Source: Lachnospiraceae bacterium
GTDB lineage: Bacteria > Bacillota > Clostridia > Lachnospirales > Lachnospiraceae
Assembly (NCBI GenBank): GCA_910574185.1
Contig: CAJSZQ010000003.1
Coordinates: 1-64,000 of the forward strand
Direction: 5' to 3'
Length of the DNA: 64,000 nucleotides
In this document: piece by piece, positions 26,621-35,974 of the stretch
How the letters are laid out: every line of letters starts with the position of its first letter
Position numbering within the stretch: the stretch's first letter is position 1
The notes under the pieces: generated by a model
What the model was told of the DNA's origin: nothing
The model's input: only the letters and a program-made list of their open reading frames with translations
Databases searched by the model: none
Made by a program: the position numbers and the translations under genes

Positions 26621-27709
26621 CTACCGAAAACAGAAAGAGGCCGTCACTACTGCCCCGCCCTGAATACTGTTTGCTACGCTTAAGGTCCCCCCATGCTTGA
26701 AACACAGTTCTCTGCAAATATGCAACCCGATGCCAAAATGTTCTTCTTCCGCTTCTGCACTGTATTCTTTATGATAGGGCTTTACCGCCCATGCAAGCTG
26801 TTCTTGTGAAAATCCCGGACCATCGTCTCTTACCATGAATACCGCCTCTCCATCAGGACCTTCATAATCCATCTGGACTTCAATACGGCTTCTGGCATAA
26901 CGGATAGCATTGGATAAAATATTTTCCAATACTTCCATTATGATACTGTCATCTGCTTCTATTACATCGGTAATCCGCGCAGCCCCCTGGTATTCTATCT
27001 GGATTCCCCCTGTCTGATTCAGTGCAAATATTACTTCTTTTATCCGATTTTCCAGAGCTTCCAGGGTCGTCCGCCTGGGGGACAGCGGTACGTCTTCTAT
27101 ACTTCGTATTCCTTTCATTGTATAGCTATAATCCTCCAGACGCCTCAGATGCTCTGCCATAAGCTTTAAGATTTCCTGAAGTTTATCCTCGCTAAGCTTT
27201 CCTTCCGGAATATATCTGGCAAGAAAATCTGTGTATCCCTTAAGCACTGTAAGAGGAGTTCGCAGGTCGTGGGCAAACGCAGCGTTTAACTCCTTCTGTC
27301 TCTCAATCAGACGCCACATCTCTTCTTTATTCTTTTCCAGCTCCAGACGCATCGCTTCTACCGAATCGCATAATTCTCCAAACTCATCCCTGCTGTCGTA
27401 AGATATATGAAAATCCAGATTATTTTCCCTGATATTATTCACGCTCTTATTCAGAAGAGAAAGCGGCCGTTTCAGCCGCTTCCGATAGAAAATAAAAATT
27501 GTCAGGACAATTCCTGCAAATGCATAAACATATCCGCACCATTCACCGGCAAACGGAATTTTCTGATACCGGCAGAAAGCCTGCGTCACATAGGTCAGGA
27601 CAGCCGTAATCACAGCAAGAATGAAAACGTATGCAAACATCGCCCGGCGAAAGGACAGATTCTTGATATAGCATAACAATTTATCTAGTTTTTCATCTAA
27701 CCAATCCAT
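26621..27709 (-). CDS. HAMP-domain sensor histidine kinase
   Basis: The 362-residue kinase has two N-terminal membrane helices (about 22-42 and 55-75) with a very short outside loop, a HAMP linker (about 75-130), the H-box FAHDLRTPLTVLKGYTD (phospho-acceptor His near 150), and an ATPase domain with an N-box (ENILSNAIRYA) and G-boxes (VRDDGPGF, HFGIGLHI). The start at 27709 has a GGAG site and overlaps the response regulator by 13 bases; an ATG at 27727 lacks one. A small sensing loop is typical of kinases that sense through a partner ABC transporter. Confidence 0.92.
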   Translation of the reverse strand: MDWLDEKLDKLLCYIKNLSFRRAMFAYVFILAVITAVLTYVTQAFCRYQKIPFAGEWCGYVYAFAGIVLTIFIFYRKRLKRPLSLLNKSVNNIRENNLDFHISYDSRDEFGELCDSVEAMRLELEKNKEEMWRLIERQKELNAAFAHDLRTPLTVLKGYTDFLARYIPEGKLSEDKLQEILKLMAEHLRRLEDYSYTMKGIRSIEDVPLSPRRTTLEALENRIKEVIFALNQTGGIQIEYQGAARITDVIEADDSIIMEVLENILSNAIRYARSRIEVQMDYEGPDGEAVFMVRDDGPGFSQEQLAWAVKPYHKEYSAEAEEEHFGIGLHICRELCFKHGGTLSVANSIQGGAVVTASFCFR

Positions 27710-28377
27710 CTGTAACCAACTCCCCATACCGTTTCTATATACGTCCGCTTTGTATATTTGCCTATTTTACTCCGGATTCTCCGGATATGCTCCATGATAA
27801 TACTACTGTCCGCACTGCCGTCATAGCCTCTCACCTTCTCGTACAACTGATCCTTGCTGAATATTTGTCCTGGGTTTAAGGATAACTGTTCAATAATCCT
27901 AAACTCCGTTTTTGTAAACGCGACGGGCGTTTCATCATAGTAGATACTTTTTTCCTCATAGTGAATTGCAAGCCGGTCAAAGATTTTCACTGTCTTATCC
28001 GTATTCCGGCGGTTTTCTCTCCGCAGATGCGCCTCTACTCTTGCGCCGAGCTCATCAATGCTAAAAGGTTTCAGAATATAGTCGTCGCCCCCCGTCATAA
28101 ATCCCCGGATTCGGTCGGCTTCTTCTATCTTAGCCGTCAAAAACAGAATCGGACAGGAAACATGGGCGCGGATTCGTTCGCACACCTCAAAGCCATCCAG
28201 CATAGGCATTGCCACATCTAAAAGTATCAAATCCGGCTCGCTTGAAAGCTTCGCCAGAACCTCCAGCCCATCCTTTGCTCCAGTAACTTTATATCCCTGC
28301 AATTCAAAATAATCCTTCAGCAACTGAAGGATTCCCGGTTCGTCATCTGCAATTAACAGCTTTGCTTTTTCGCACAT
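27697..28377 (-). CDS. OmpR/PhoB family response regulator
   Basis: The 226-residue regulator has a receiver domain (1-118) with acidic pair Asp11/Asp12, phospho-acceptor Asp54 (ILLDVAMP) and the conserved Thr and Lys (LTAK, LKPF). A winged-helix DNA-binding domain follows (about 128-226). It is the first gene of a unit with the kinase, and probably drives the ABC genes downstream of element A1. Confidence 0.95.
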   Translation of the reverse strand: MCEKAKLLIADDEPGILQLLKDYFELQGYKVTGAKDGLEVLAKLSSEPDLILLDVAMPMLDGFEVCERIRAHVSCPILFLTAKIEEADRIRGFMTGGDDYILKPFSIDELGARVEAHLRRENRRNTDKTVKIFDRLAIHYEEKSIYYDETPVAFTKTEFRIIEQLSLNPGQIFSKDQLYEKVRGYDGSADSSIIMEHIRRIRSKIGKYTKRTYIETVWGVGYRWIG

Positions 28378-28518
28378 CCTATATCACCGCCTTTTCCAAC
28401 GCAGATATTCCTGTCAATTTACAGCAAGCGATTACCCTCCGTTTACAACAATACACGCCCCAAGCTTTATCGTTCGGCGGCTGGCTGCCGCAGCAAAAAG
28501 ACAGTTATCTCAATCCAT

Positions 28519-29544
28519 TTATTTTATATACATCGCATCCCCAAAGGAGAAAAAGCGGTATCGTTCCTGAATCGCCTTTTCATACGCCGCCAACGTATGC
28601 TCTCTCCCCGCCAGCGCAGACACCAACATAATCAAAGTTGATTCTGGCAGATGGAAATTAGTAATCAGACTGTCCAGCACTCGAAACTGATATCCCGGAT
28701 AAATAAAGATATCCGTCCATCCGCTGCAGGCTTTTAACTCCCCATTCTTATCAGCCGCGGATTCTATAGTCCGGCAGCTCGTTGTTCCCACGCAGATTAC
28801 TCTGCCGCCATTTTTCTTTGCCCGGTTAATTTTCTCCGCCGCTTCCTCGTCTATCTGGTAAAATTCCGAATGCATATGATGTTCTAAAATGTCGTCCGCC
28901 TTCACCGGACGGAAAGTCCCAAGCCCCACATGAAGAGTCACTTTTGCAATGTCTACGCCCTTTTTCTCAATCTGTTCCAAAAGCTCCGGCGTAAAATGAA
29001 GACCTGCCGTCGGCGCTGCAGCAGAGCCGGTGTGCTCCGCATATACCGTCTGATAACGATTCTTATCCTCCAGTTGATGGGTAATATAGGGCGGCAGAGG
29101 CATCTGCCCCAGACGGTCTAAAATTTCCTCAAATATTCCTTCATATTCAAAACAAATCAACCGGTTTCCTTCATCCACAATCTCTGTAATCTCACCTGTA
29201 AGAATCCCTTCCCCAAAGCTGATTCTTGTTCCCGGTCTTGCTTTTCTCCCAGGCTTTACCAGAGTTTCCCATACATTTCCTTCTCTTCGCTTCAGAAGCA
29301 GAACCTCGATTTTTCCTCCCGTATCTGCCTTAGCCCCAATCAGTCTCGCCGGAATTACTTTGGTGTCATTTAGAACCAGGCAGTCGCCTGGTTCTAAATA
29401 GTCTGCTATCTCTCTGAAACTGTGATGGGAAACTTCTCCCGTCTCTTTATCAAGCGCCAGAAGTCTGGAACCTGCGCGGTCCTTAAGGGGGTCCTGTGCA
29501 ATCAGCTCTTCCGGCAATTCAAAATAAAAATCCTGACGTTTCAT
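28519..29544 (-). CDS. queA: tRNA preQ1(34) S-adenosylmethionine ribosyltransferase-isomerase
   Basis: The 341-residue enzyme transfers and isomerises the ribose of S-adenosylmethionine onto preQ1 in tRNA, giving epoxyqueuosine. Family signatures include [18 protein letters not shown] at the start, [29 protein letters not shown] and the C-terminal [14 protein letters not shown]. The start at 29544 has AGGAGAG upstream; the longer frame to 29574 runs into pheT. It follows pheT by 13 bases and is probably co-transcribed. Confidence 0.97.
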   Translation of the reverse strand: MKRQDFYFELPEELIAQDPLKDRAGSRLLALDKETGEVSHHSFREIADYLEPGDCLVLNDTKVIPARLIGAKADTGGKIEVLLLKRREGNVWETLVKPGRKARPGTRISFGEGILTGEITEIVDEGNRLICFEYEGIFEEILDRLGQMPLPPYITHQLEDKNRYQTVYAEHTGSAAAPTAGLHFTPELLEQIEKKGVDIAKVTLHVGLGTFRPVKADDILEHHMHSEFYQIDEEAAEKINRAKKNGGRVICVGTTSCRTIESAADKNGELKACSGWTDIFIYPGYQFRVLDSLITNFHLPESTLIMLVSALAGREHTLAAYEKAIQERYRFFSFGDAMYIK

Positions 29545-29557
29545 ACTCTCTCCTGTC

Positions 29558-31978
29558 TTATTTACGAAGCTCAATCCCCATCTCTTCTAAGGCTTTTAAA
29601 ATCTTATCCATAGCTTTGGAGATATCCGCCTCCTCCAGCGTCTTATCTTTGGCGCGGAATACAATCGAATATGCTACCGACTTATAGCCCTTCTTAATCT
29701 GGCTGCCCTCATACAAATCAAACAATGCATAGCTTTCCAGATATGAGCCTCCGCGCTTTTCAATCACTTCCTCAATCTGCCCCACCATGATATTCTTCGG
29801 AACCACCATGCTGATATCCCTGTTTACCGCCGGGAATCTGGCTATTCCTTCGTATTTTCTGTCAAAAGCCGCGCGCACGACAATCTCCGGCATATCAATG
29901 ACTGCAACATACGCCTTTTCCCCAATTCCATAGATATCCGCCACATCTGGATGAACTTCTCCCAGGTAACCTACAACCGTACCGTCATACATAATATTGG
30001 CCTGTCTTCCCGGATGGAGATATGATTTGCCAGCATTCGGGTCATAGACCTCCTTGCCCCGAAGACCTACTTTGTCAAAAAATTCCTCTACAACGCCTTT
30101 CATGGTAAAGAAATCTCCCTCGCCGTACATTCCCAGCGTAAACTGCATTCTCTCTTCTGGAAGCTCTGTAAGAGGCAGGAGTTTCGGCAGATAAATATTT
30201 CCCAGCTCGTATAGTCTTACATTCTTATTCCTCCGGTTATAGTTGGTTGCCAAAGAGGTCAACATACCGTTTAAGGAAGTGGTCCGCATAATGCTGTAGT
30301 CCTCTCCCAACGGATTCATAATCTCCACTGCCCGGCGAAGACTGGAATCCTCTGGAATCATCAATTTATCAAATACTTTCGGACTCTCGAAGGAGTAGTT
30401 CATGCCCTGGCTAAAGCCGCAAAATTCTGCAATATTTCTTGCAATCTCTTCAATCCGAAGCTTATAGGACAACTTTCCTGTGGTAGCTTCGCCCTTAGGC
30501 AGAGTCGTTGGAATGTTGTCATACCCGTAAAATCTTGCAATCTCCTCTGCAACGTCCGCAAGACACAGAATATCCTGACGGAAGGTAGGCGCAGCCACCT
30601 CGTTGGTATCCGCATCGTATGAAAGCTCTACCATGTTCAGATAGCCAATCATCTCTTCCTTAGAAATATCTGTTCCTAAAAGCATATTAATCCGTTCTGC
30701 GTCAAAAGGCACACGCACTGGCATTCTCTTTTCGGCATATACGTCTACCATGCCGCCTACTACCTCTCCCGCGCCCATTTCCTCTACCAACTGGCAGGCC
30801 CGGTCAATGGCTGCCTGTGCATTTTCCGGATCAAGTCCCTTCTCGAATTTGCCCGACGCATCGGTACGAAGTCCCACTTTCTTTGCCGATTTACGGATAT
30901 TCGTCCCGTTAAAGCATGCCGCTTCAAAAAGCATCGTCTTTACCTGCCCGGTAATCATGGAATTTTCACCGCCCATGATACCTGCAATGCCTACCGCCTT
31001 CTCACCGTCGCAAATCATCAGGACAGAATGATCCACTTCCCGCTCCTGACCGTCTAAGGTTACGAATTTCTCGCCGTTTTCCGCCCGTCGGACAATAATC
31101 TCATTGCCTGCAATATGCTCCAAATCATAGGCATGCATGGGTTGTCCATACTCTTCCATTACGTAGTTAGTAATATCGACCAGGTTATTAATCGGGCGGA
31201 TTCCCACCGATGCCAGCCTTCTCTGCATCCATTCCGGCGAAGGCCCCAGCTTGATATTTTTCACCACTCTTGCGGTATATCTGGGGCAAAGCTCTGCATC
31301 CTTTACCGTAACCTTAATATAATCGTTGACGTCTTCCTCATTTCCGGTAGGCGTTACCACCGGCGGTTTAAATTCCTTACGGAAGGTTGCCGCCGCCTCT
31401 CTGGCAATTCCTACCACGCTATAGCAGTCTACCCGGTTAGACGTAACCTCGTATTCAAATACAACGTCGTCAAGCCCCAGAGCCTCTATCGCGCTGCTTC
31501 CTACTTCCACGTCTTTCTGAAAAATATAAATACCTGACTCCGGCGCTTCCGGGTACATATCCCGGTCAGAGCCAAGCTCTTCAATTGAGCACATCATCCC
31601 GGCGCTTGGAACCCCGCGGAGCTTCCCCTTCTTAATCTTAATGCCGCCTGCTACTTTCTGCCCCGGTTCATGACCTCCAGCCACCCGGCCGCCGTCAAGC
31701 ACCACCGGAATCTTATCGCCTTCCTTAACATTCGGCGCGCCGGTAACGATTTGGAGCGTTTCATTTCCTACGTTTACCTGGCACACGATTAGTTTGTCTG
31801 CATCTGGGTGCTTTTCAATCTTCTCAATCTGTCCTACCACAATCTTTTCCAAATCCGCATCCAGTTTCACAAAACCTTCTACCTTCGTACCGGAAAGTGT
31901 CATAGCGTCAGTATACTCCTGCGCTGTCACATCCAAGTCCGGCACATATGCTTTTATCCATGATAATGAAGTATTCAT
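29558..31978 (-). CDS. pheT: Phenylalanine--tRNA ligase beta subunit
   Basis: The 806-residue subunit pairs with PheS to charge tRNA-Phe. Domains in order are an N-terminal tRNA-binding OB fold (about 40-155), B3/B4 editing domain (about 210-385), B5 (about 405-475), core (about 480-690), and the C-terminal ferredoxin-fold anticodon-binding domain (about 713-806). Length is normal. It is separated from pheS by about 250 bases holding a tandem repeat, which is unusual for this pair. Confidence 0.98.
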   Translation of the reverse strand: MNTSLSWIKAYVPDLDVTAQEYTDAMTLSGTKVEGFVKLDADLEKIVVGQIEKIEKHPDADKLIVCQVNVGNETLQIVTGAPNVKEGDKIPVVLDGGRVAGGHEPGQKVAGGIKIKKGKLRGVPSAGMMCSIEELGSDRDMYPEAPESGIYIFQKDVEVGSSAIEALGLDDVVFEYEVTSNRVDCYSVVGIAREAAATFRKEFKPPVVTPTGNEEDVNDYIKVTVKDAELCPRYTARVVKNIKLGPSPEWMQRRLASVGIRPINNLVDITNYVMEEYGQPMHAYDLEHIAGNEIIVRRAENGEKFVTLDGQEREVDHSVLMICDGEKAVGIAGIMGGENSMITGQVKTMLFEAACFNGTNIRKSAKKVGLRTDASGKFEKGLDPENAQAAIDRACQLVEEMGAGEVVGGMVDVYAEKRMPVRVPFDAERINMLLGTDISKEEMIGYLNMVELSYDADTNEVAAPTFRQDILCLADVAEEIARFYGYDNIPTTLPKGEATTGKLSYKLRIEEIARNIAEFCGFSQGMNYSFESPKVFDKLMIPEDSSLRRAVEIMNPLGEDYSIMRTTSLNGMLTSLATNYNRRNKNVRLYELGNIYLPKLLPLTELPEERMQFTLGMYGEGDFFTMKGVVEEFFDKVGLRGKEVYDPNAGKSYLHPGRQANIMYDGTVVGYLGEVHPDVADIYGIGEKAYVAVIDMPEIVVRAAFDRKYEGIARFPAVNRDISMVVPKNIMVGQIEEVIEKRGGSYLESYALFDLYEGSQIKKGYKSVAYSIVFRAKDKTLEEADISKAMDKILKALEEMGIELRK

Positions 31979-32015
31979 CTTTCTTCTCCTCTCATATATT
32001 GCTGCTTCCCTTTTA

Positions 32016-32156
32016 CGCTCTTTGTCTTCTCCAGAATCCTGCCGCTTCGCATCAGCCGTATCCCTTGCGGGATACTCTCTGCTTCTGCTTTTCGCTCTTT
32101 GTCTTCTCCAGAATCCTGCTGCTTCGCATCAGCCGTATCCCTTGCGGGATACTCTC
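32016..32156 (-). repeat. Tandem 77-bp repeat (family D) between pheS and pheT
   Basis: Two 64-nt blocks (32016-32079 and 32093-32156) differ at a single base and have a 77-bp period. Each contains the hairpin GTATCCCTTGCGGGATAC (32058-32075 and 32135-32152). The flanking bases 32160-32228 are also rich in short GC hairpins (CTTGCAGAAGCAAA and similar). No promoter or start codon stands out; pheT has its own ribosome binding site (GAGGAG). Confidence 0.8.
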
Positions 32157-32228
32157 CGATTCTGTCGCGCCGCTCGCTTGCAGAAGCAAATACTCTCTTC
32201 GTTCGTGCTTGCTTCTCCTTTACGCTCG

Positions 32229-33248
32229 CTAGAACTGTTTCAGGAAGCGGATATCGTTCTCATACAGCAGCCGCATATCGTCAATCTCATATTTCAAAAG
32301 TGCAATACGCTCCAGTCCTACGCCGAATGCAAATCCGGTATACTCTTCTGAATCGATACCGCACATCTCCAATACATGAGGATGTACCATCCCGCAGCCA
32401 AGAATCTCAATCCAACCGGAGCCTTTACAGAAACGACAGCCCTTGCCTTGACATTTGAAGCAACTTACATCCACCTCCGCGCTTGGCTCTGTGAATGGGA
32501 AATGATGGGGCCGGAACTTGGTCTTTGTGTCTTCCCCAAACAGTTCCTTTGCAAATACCTCCAGCGTACCTTTCAAATCTGCAAAAGATATATTCTTATC
32601 AATTACCAGTCCCTCTATTTGATGGAAGGATGGAGAATGGGTCGCATCCACTTCATCAGAGCGGAACACACGTCCTGGAGCAATCATACGAATCGGTAAT
32701 TTCCCCTGCTCCATAACCCTGGCCTGGACCGGTGAAGTCTGGGTCCTTAACACAATTTCCTTGTTGATATAGAAGGTATCTTGTTCATCCTTTGCCGGAT
32801 GGTCCGCCGGAATATTCAGTTTCTCGAAATTGTACAGGTCATATTCCACTTCCGGCCCTTCCACGACCTCATATCCCATACCGATAAAAATACGCTCTAC
32901 TTCTTCTAATGCAATTGTATTAGGATGACGGTGGCCTGCCATGTTTTTCTTCGCAGGGAGGGTAACGTCAATAACTTCGTTCCTCATTCTCTCTTCTCTG
33001 ATTGCCCGCTCCATCCTGTATTTACTGTCCTCTAATACCTTTTCTATTGCCGCCCGGACCTCGTTCACCATCTGGCCCACTTTTGGACGGTCCTCAGGCG
33101 CAACATCCTTCATCCCTTTTAACACCGCCGTCAACTCCCCTTTCTTGCCAAGGAATCTTACGCGGACATCATTTAATTTCTCCGGCACATCGGCAGCCGA
33201 TATTGCCTGTAATGCTTCTTCCCGAATGTTTTCCAATCTCTCTTTCAT
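32229..33248 (-). CDS. pheS: Phenylalanine--tRNA ligase alpha subunit
   Basis: The 339-residue catalytic subunit has the N-terminal coiled coil (1-85) and the class II synthetase core with motif 2 (IRMIAPGRVFRSDEVDATH) and motif 3 (GFAFGVGLERIALLKY). Two cysteine pairs (CFKCQGKGCRFCKGSGW) are present as in many Gram-positive PheS proteins. The start at 33248 has AGGAAG upstream; the longer frame to 33320 runs into the T-box terminator. A T-box leader controls it. Confidence 0.98.
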   Translation of the reverse strand: MKERLENIREEALQAISAADVPEKLNDVRVRFLGKKGELTAVLKGMKDVAPEDRPKVGQMVNEVRAAIEKVLEDSKYRMERAIREERMRNEVIDVTLPAKKNMAGHRHPNTIALEEVERIFIGMGYEVVEGPEVEYDLYNFEKLNIPADHPAKDEQDTFYINKEIVLRTQTSPVQARVMEQGKLPIRMIAPGRVFRSDEVDATHSPSFHQIEGLVIDKNISFADLKGTLEVFAKELFGEDTKTKFRPHHFPFTEPSAEVDVSCFKCQGKGCRFCKGSGWIEILGCGMVHPHVLEMCGIDSEEYTGFAFGVGLERIALLKYEIDDMRLLYENDIRFLKQF

Positions 33249-33269
33249 TCTCTTCTTCCTTTCTTTATA

Positions 33270-33599
33270 AGATAAAAAGCCCCGTCCCCAAAAGGGACGA
33301 GGCATATCTCGCGGTACCACCCTGATTCCCGTCTTATGACAGGCTCTTAGCTCCGTGTAACGTACGGCTTACGGCGCACTCTACTATCTCCGTCAATCGA
33401 AAGGAAAATTCAAGCGCACAGCTAACGCGGGAAATTCAATCACTGTCTGAACCCGAGGAAACTTGCAGCCCATGATTTCCTCTCTCTGTTGGAAAACAGC
33501 TCTCTACCAGAGTATGTCTCAAACACACTCCAACGCGGTCATTGCTTTTACTGTTCTAAATTCTACAAGTTATTGTATCACAGGAATTTACAATGTCAA
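33270..33599 (-). promoter_or_regulatory. T-box leader of pheS with promoter and terminator
   Basis: Promoter TTGACA (33594-33599), 16 bases, TACAAT (33572-33577), leftward. The T-box sequence AGGGTGGTACCGCG is at 33310-33323. The terminator GCCCCGTCCC/GGGACGAGGC with TTTTT is at about 33275-33304. Uncharged tRNA-Phe should bind and prevent termination. A candidate specifier TTC lies near 33449 (GGGTTCAGAC), but I have not folded stem I to confirm it. Confidence 0.93.
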
Positions 33600-33673
33600 G
33601 CAATTCTTTTTAAAAATTGTATGTAACCGTTCAGCCGGGATATTCCAGAGGCTTCCTTACCCAGAGTAAGAAA

Positions 33674-34765
33674 TCAGAACTTGTCCGTACATCGCAGTAA
33701 AAGCTCTCTTCTCCTCATAAACATCTCATACTCCTGCTGCCGGTTCCTAAACCATTCGGCTTCAATCTCCCTGTTTTGGTTTAATCCAATCTTTGCCACT
33801 GCTTCCTCAGCTGCTTCTCTCTGCGTCAAAATCCTCGGCCGCACCGTCAGACAGTTTGTACCGTCCAATGTATCATAGCCATGAAATGCCCGGTTAAAAT
33901 CCATCAGCGGATGCAATCCTTTCGGCCGATTCGTCCGGTTATCCACCAGAAATCCCCAATTCCCCCAATGCCTGTCTGTATTTCCCACCAGATAATCCAA
34001 AATATTCATCATGTAATAGGAATAACCATCCAACCCAAGAATATATTCCAAAGCATCTATTTCACGATTTACTGCATAAACCTCAAAAGCCTCCCGGGAA
34101 GCAATCGAATAATCTTTTGAAGTCATAAGTTCACTGACCGACACTTTCGCCCCATCGTATAGTTCTTCCCGATACGCAACCTGACTGCATACAAAGCACT
34201 GACAGATTCTGCTCGCAAGAACCTCCCGCTCTACAGCGTCCGTCCCTCCATCCTTCAACAGACGGAATCCTCTCTCTTTCCTTATCCATGCTTTGGGAAA
34301 ACAACCATTTGTAGATAAATCCCGCGCAATCTGGCAATTCTGTACCGTAATTTGTTTTCCCCGAAGCGATACGTCTACAAACGCATTGCTCAAATGATTA
34401 TCGTACAGATTAACATCCTGAAACCGACTCTCATCTCCCTGTTCTTTCACCCAGTAAACATCTGTCAAAGACACACACCGGTATGTCAAAGCAATCCGGG
34501 CGCGGTCCCTGTCTGTAACAGCCTGACTTACTCCGATACTATTTAGAATCTCCTTGGCATACTGCCTGTCCAGAGTCAGTATCCTGGTAGCACACCAATA
34601 GTAAAAATTCGTTACATTACTAACCAACGTATCAATCTCTTCATCCGAATCATCCAGATACAGATTCCATGGCATAAAATCCGCTTCAAAAATAACACAA
34701 TGTCCCTGCGTATCAATCCTCGCGCTCCGACGCTCTCCATACATGATTTCATACACTGTTTTCAC
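33674..34765 (-). CDS. HipA-like (CtkA-type) serine/threonine kinase domain protein
   Basis: The 363-residue protein carries HipA-family kinase motifs: an ATP-site segment (STNGCFPKAW, RGFRLLKDGG, about 151-174), catalytic loop GNTDRHWGNWGF (261-272) and the metal-binding MDFNRAF (288-294). HipA toxins phosphorylate proteins such as GltX and are usually paired with an HTH antitoxin HipB; none is encoded next to this gene. The N-terminal 150 residues are not a typical HipA N-domain. A solitary kinase, toxin or regulatory enzyme are all possible. It lies downstream of yihY on the same strand. Confidence 0.75.
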   Translation of the reverse strand: MKTVYEIMYGERRSARIDTQGHCVIFEADFMPWNLYLDDSDEEIDTLVSNVTNFYYWCATRILTLDRQYAKEILNSIGVSQAVTDRDRARIALTYRCVSLTDVYWVKEQGDESRFQDVNLYDNHLSNAFVDVSLRGKQITVQNCQIARDLSTNGCFPKAWIRKERGFRLLKDGGTDAVEREVLASRICQCFVCSQVAYREELYDGAKVSVSELMTSKDYSIASREAFEVYAVNREIDALEYILGLDGYSYYMMNILDYLVGNTDRHWGNWGFLVDNRTNRPKGLHPLMDFNRAFHGYDTLDGTNCLTVRPRILTQREAAEEAVAKIGLNQNREIEAEWFRNRQQEYEMFMRRRELLLRCTDKF

Positions 34766-34784
34766 ACGAACACCTCAATTTTCC

Positions 34785-35621
34785 TTATTTCTCATTGTCT
34801 TTTCCGGTAAATAATTTGTCGTGAAGCTGTACATTTACCTCTGCTCCCAAAAGAATACAATACATGCAAAAGTACAGCCAAAGCATAATCAGCACAATGG
34901 TCGTCAGACTTCCATACATATCTGAAAACCCTTGAAAAATATCCAAATATATGGAAAATACCCAGGATACCACCTGCCATCCTATCGCGGAAAATAAAGC
35001 CCCTGGAATCTGTTTACAAAATAAATCCCTGCGGTTTGGCAAGAATTTATACAAGAGAAGCAAAAACCCCATAAGAACTGCCGGAGTCAAAATAATTCTT
35101 AATTCTATCAGTTTATCTGTCACAGGCTTAATCGCCGGTATATGAGATGTTGCGAAAATATGAATCGAATTTCCAAATACAGAGAGTATCAAAAGCAACA
35201 GGATAACTCCCACAAAAAGAACCGTATACAACGTCGCACGAATACGGAGATAGATATAATTCCGCGTCTCCGGACATCCAAAAATCGCATTCAATCCCGT
35301 AGTAATAGAAAGTACGCCTTTCCCAGCCGACCAGAGCGCCACAACAATCGTAACCGGAATCACTGTACTGGACTGATTATATACCTGATTCACAATTGAC
35401 GTAATCAACGTATCTACTGTCGACGGAAAAACCTGCACCACCGCCGTCATTACATCTGCCTTCGTCACCGGCGTATATTGAACCATAGTAAGCAGCAGCA
35501 ATATAATCGGAATTAAAGACAACACAAAAAAGTACGCTGCCTGCGCGGCATATGCGCCAACATGATGTTCGCCAATATCATCCGATACCCTTATCGCCTT
35601 CCCAATCCATTTTCCAATCAT
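34785..35621 (-). CDS. YihY/BrkB family membrane protein
   Basis: The 278-residue protein has six hydrophobic segments and family signatures (AYAAQAAYFFVLSLIPIILL, LWSAGKGVLSITTGLNAIFG, YGSLTTIVLIMLWLYFCMY). Members are inner-membrane proteins of uncertain, perhaps transport, function. The start at 35621 follows GGAGGA by six bases; the upstream frame to 35675 has no such site. It is preceded by element A2 and spoIID. Confidence 0.9.
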   Translation of the reverse strand: MIGKWIGKAIRVSDDIGEHHVGAYAAQAAYFFVLSLIPIILLLLTMVQYTPVTKADVMTAVVQVFPSTVDTLITSIVNQVYNQSSTVIPVTIVVALWSAGKGVLSITTGLNAIFGCPETRNYIYLRIRATLYTVLFVGVILLLLILSVFGNSIHIFATSHIPAIKPVTDKLIELRIILTPAVLMGFLLLLYKFLPNRRDLFCKQIPGALFSAIGWQVVSWVFSIYLDIFQGFSDMYGSLTTIVLIMLWLYFCMYCILLGAEVNVQLHDKLFTGKDNEK

Positions 35622-35700
35622 ACTATTCCTCCGTAACTTTATGGCAATTTTACCATTTTCCCCCTGTTCTTTCAAGCTTTAACCTTTTGCAGTTCCCACG

Positions 35701-35956
35701 CCGCCTGCTCTGACGCTCCAGCGCACAGGATGTTCGGCTTGCACCGAAAGCTTTCGTATAGGAAGCGGGGTAAATCAGAGACGTTTTTAATGGAAGCGAA
35801 ATCGCTGCTTATGTAGTCTTAGAAATGAAGGCATTCCTGAATTTCTTAGACTACGTTAGCAGGGAGTTCACTGGAATGTTGTCTCGCCCCGCTTCCTATA
35901 TGAAAGCTTTCGGGGCAAGCCGAACATCCTGTGCGCTGGAGCGTCAGAGCAGGCGG
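35701..35956 (-). repeat. Element A2: 70-bp inverted repeat around the conserved core
   Basis: Arms 35701-35770 and 35887-35956 match at 68 of 70 positions. Their sequence has nothing in common with the A1 arms. The 116-base centre has the same core: gene-sense AACATTCCA, stem CTGCT/AGCAG, inner stem GTAGTCTAAGAAAT/ATTTCTAAGACTAC and loop TCAGGAATGCCTTC. Inner-stem changes relative to A1 are paired. It starts 18 bases after the spoIID-like stop and ends before yihY. Confidence 0.9.
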
Positions 35957-35974
35957 CATAGGAATTTATATTGC

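Noticed and set aside
26152..26717. Two opposite reading frames giving nearly the same peptide (VRMGRRPRRGKGFARHIPGP)
   Set aside because: Both arise from the two identical arms of inverted repeat A1. They have no ribosome binding site and no protein-like context, so I do not call genes.
32016..32156. Possible CRISPR array in the pheS-pheT gap
   Set aside because: There are only two units, the spacing between the 64-nt blocks is 13 bases, and no cas genes are present. It is an ordinary tandem repeat.
35701..35956. Insertion sequence with terminal inverted repeats
   Set aside because: The element is about 256 bp with no transposase, and arm sequences are not shared between copies as IS ends would be. 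A non-autonomous element remains possible and is reported as a finding.
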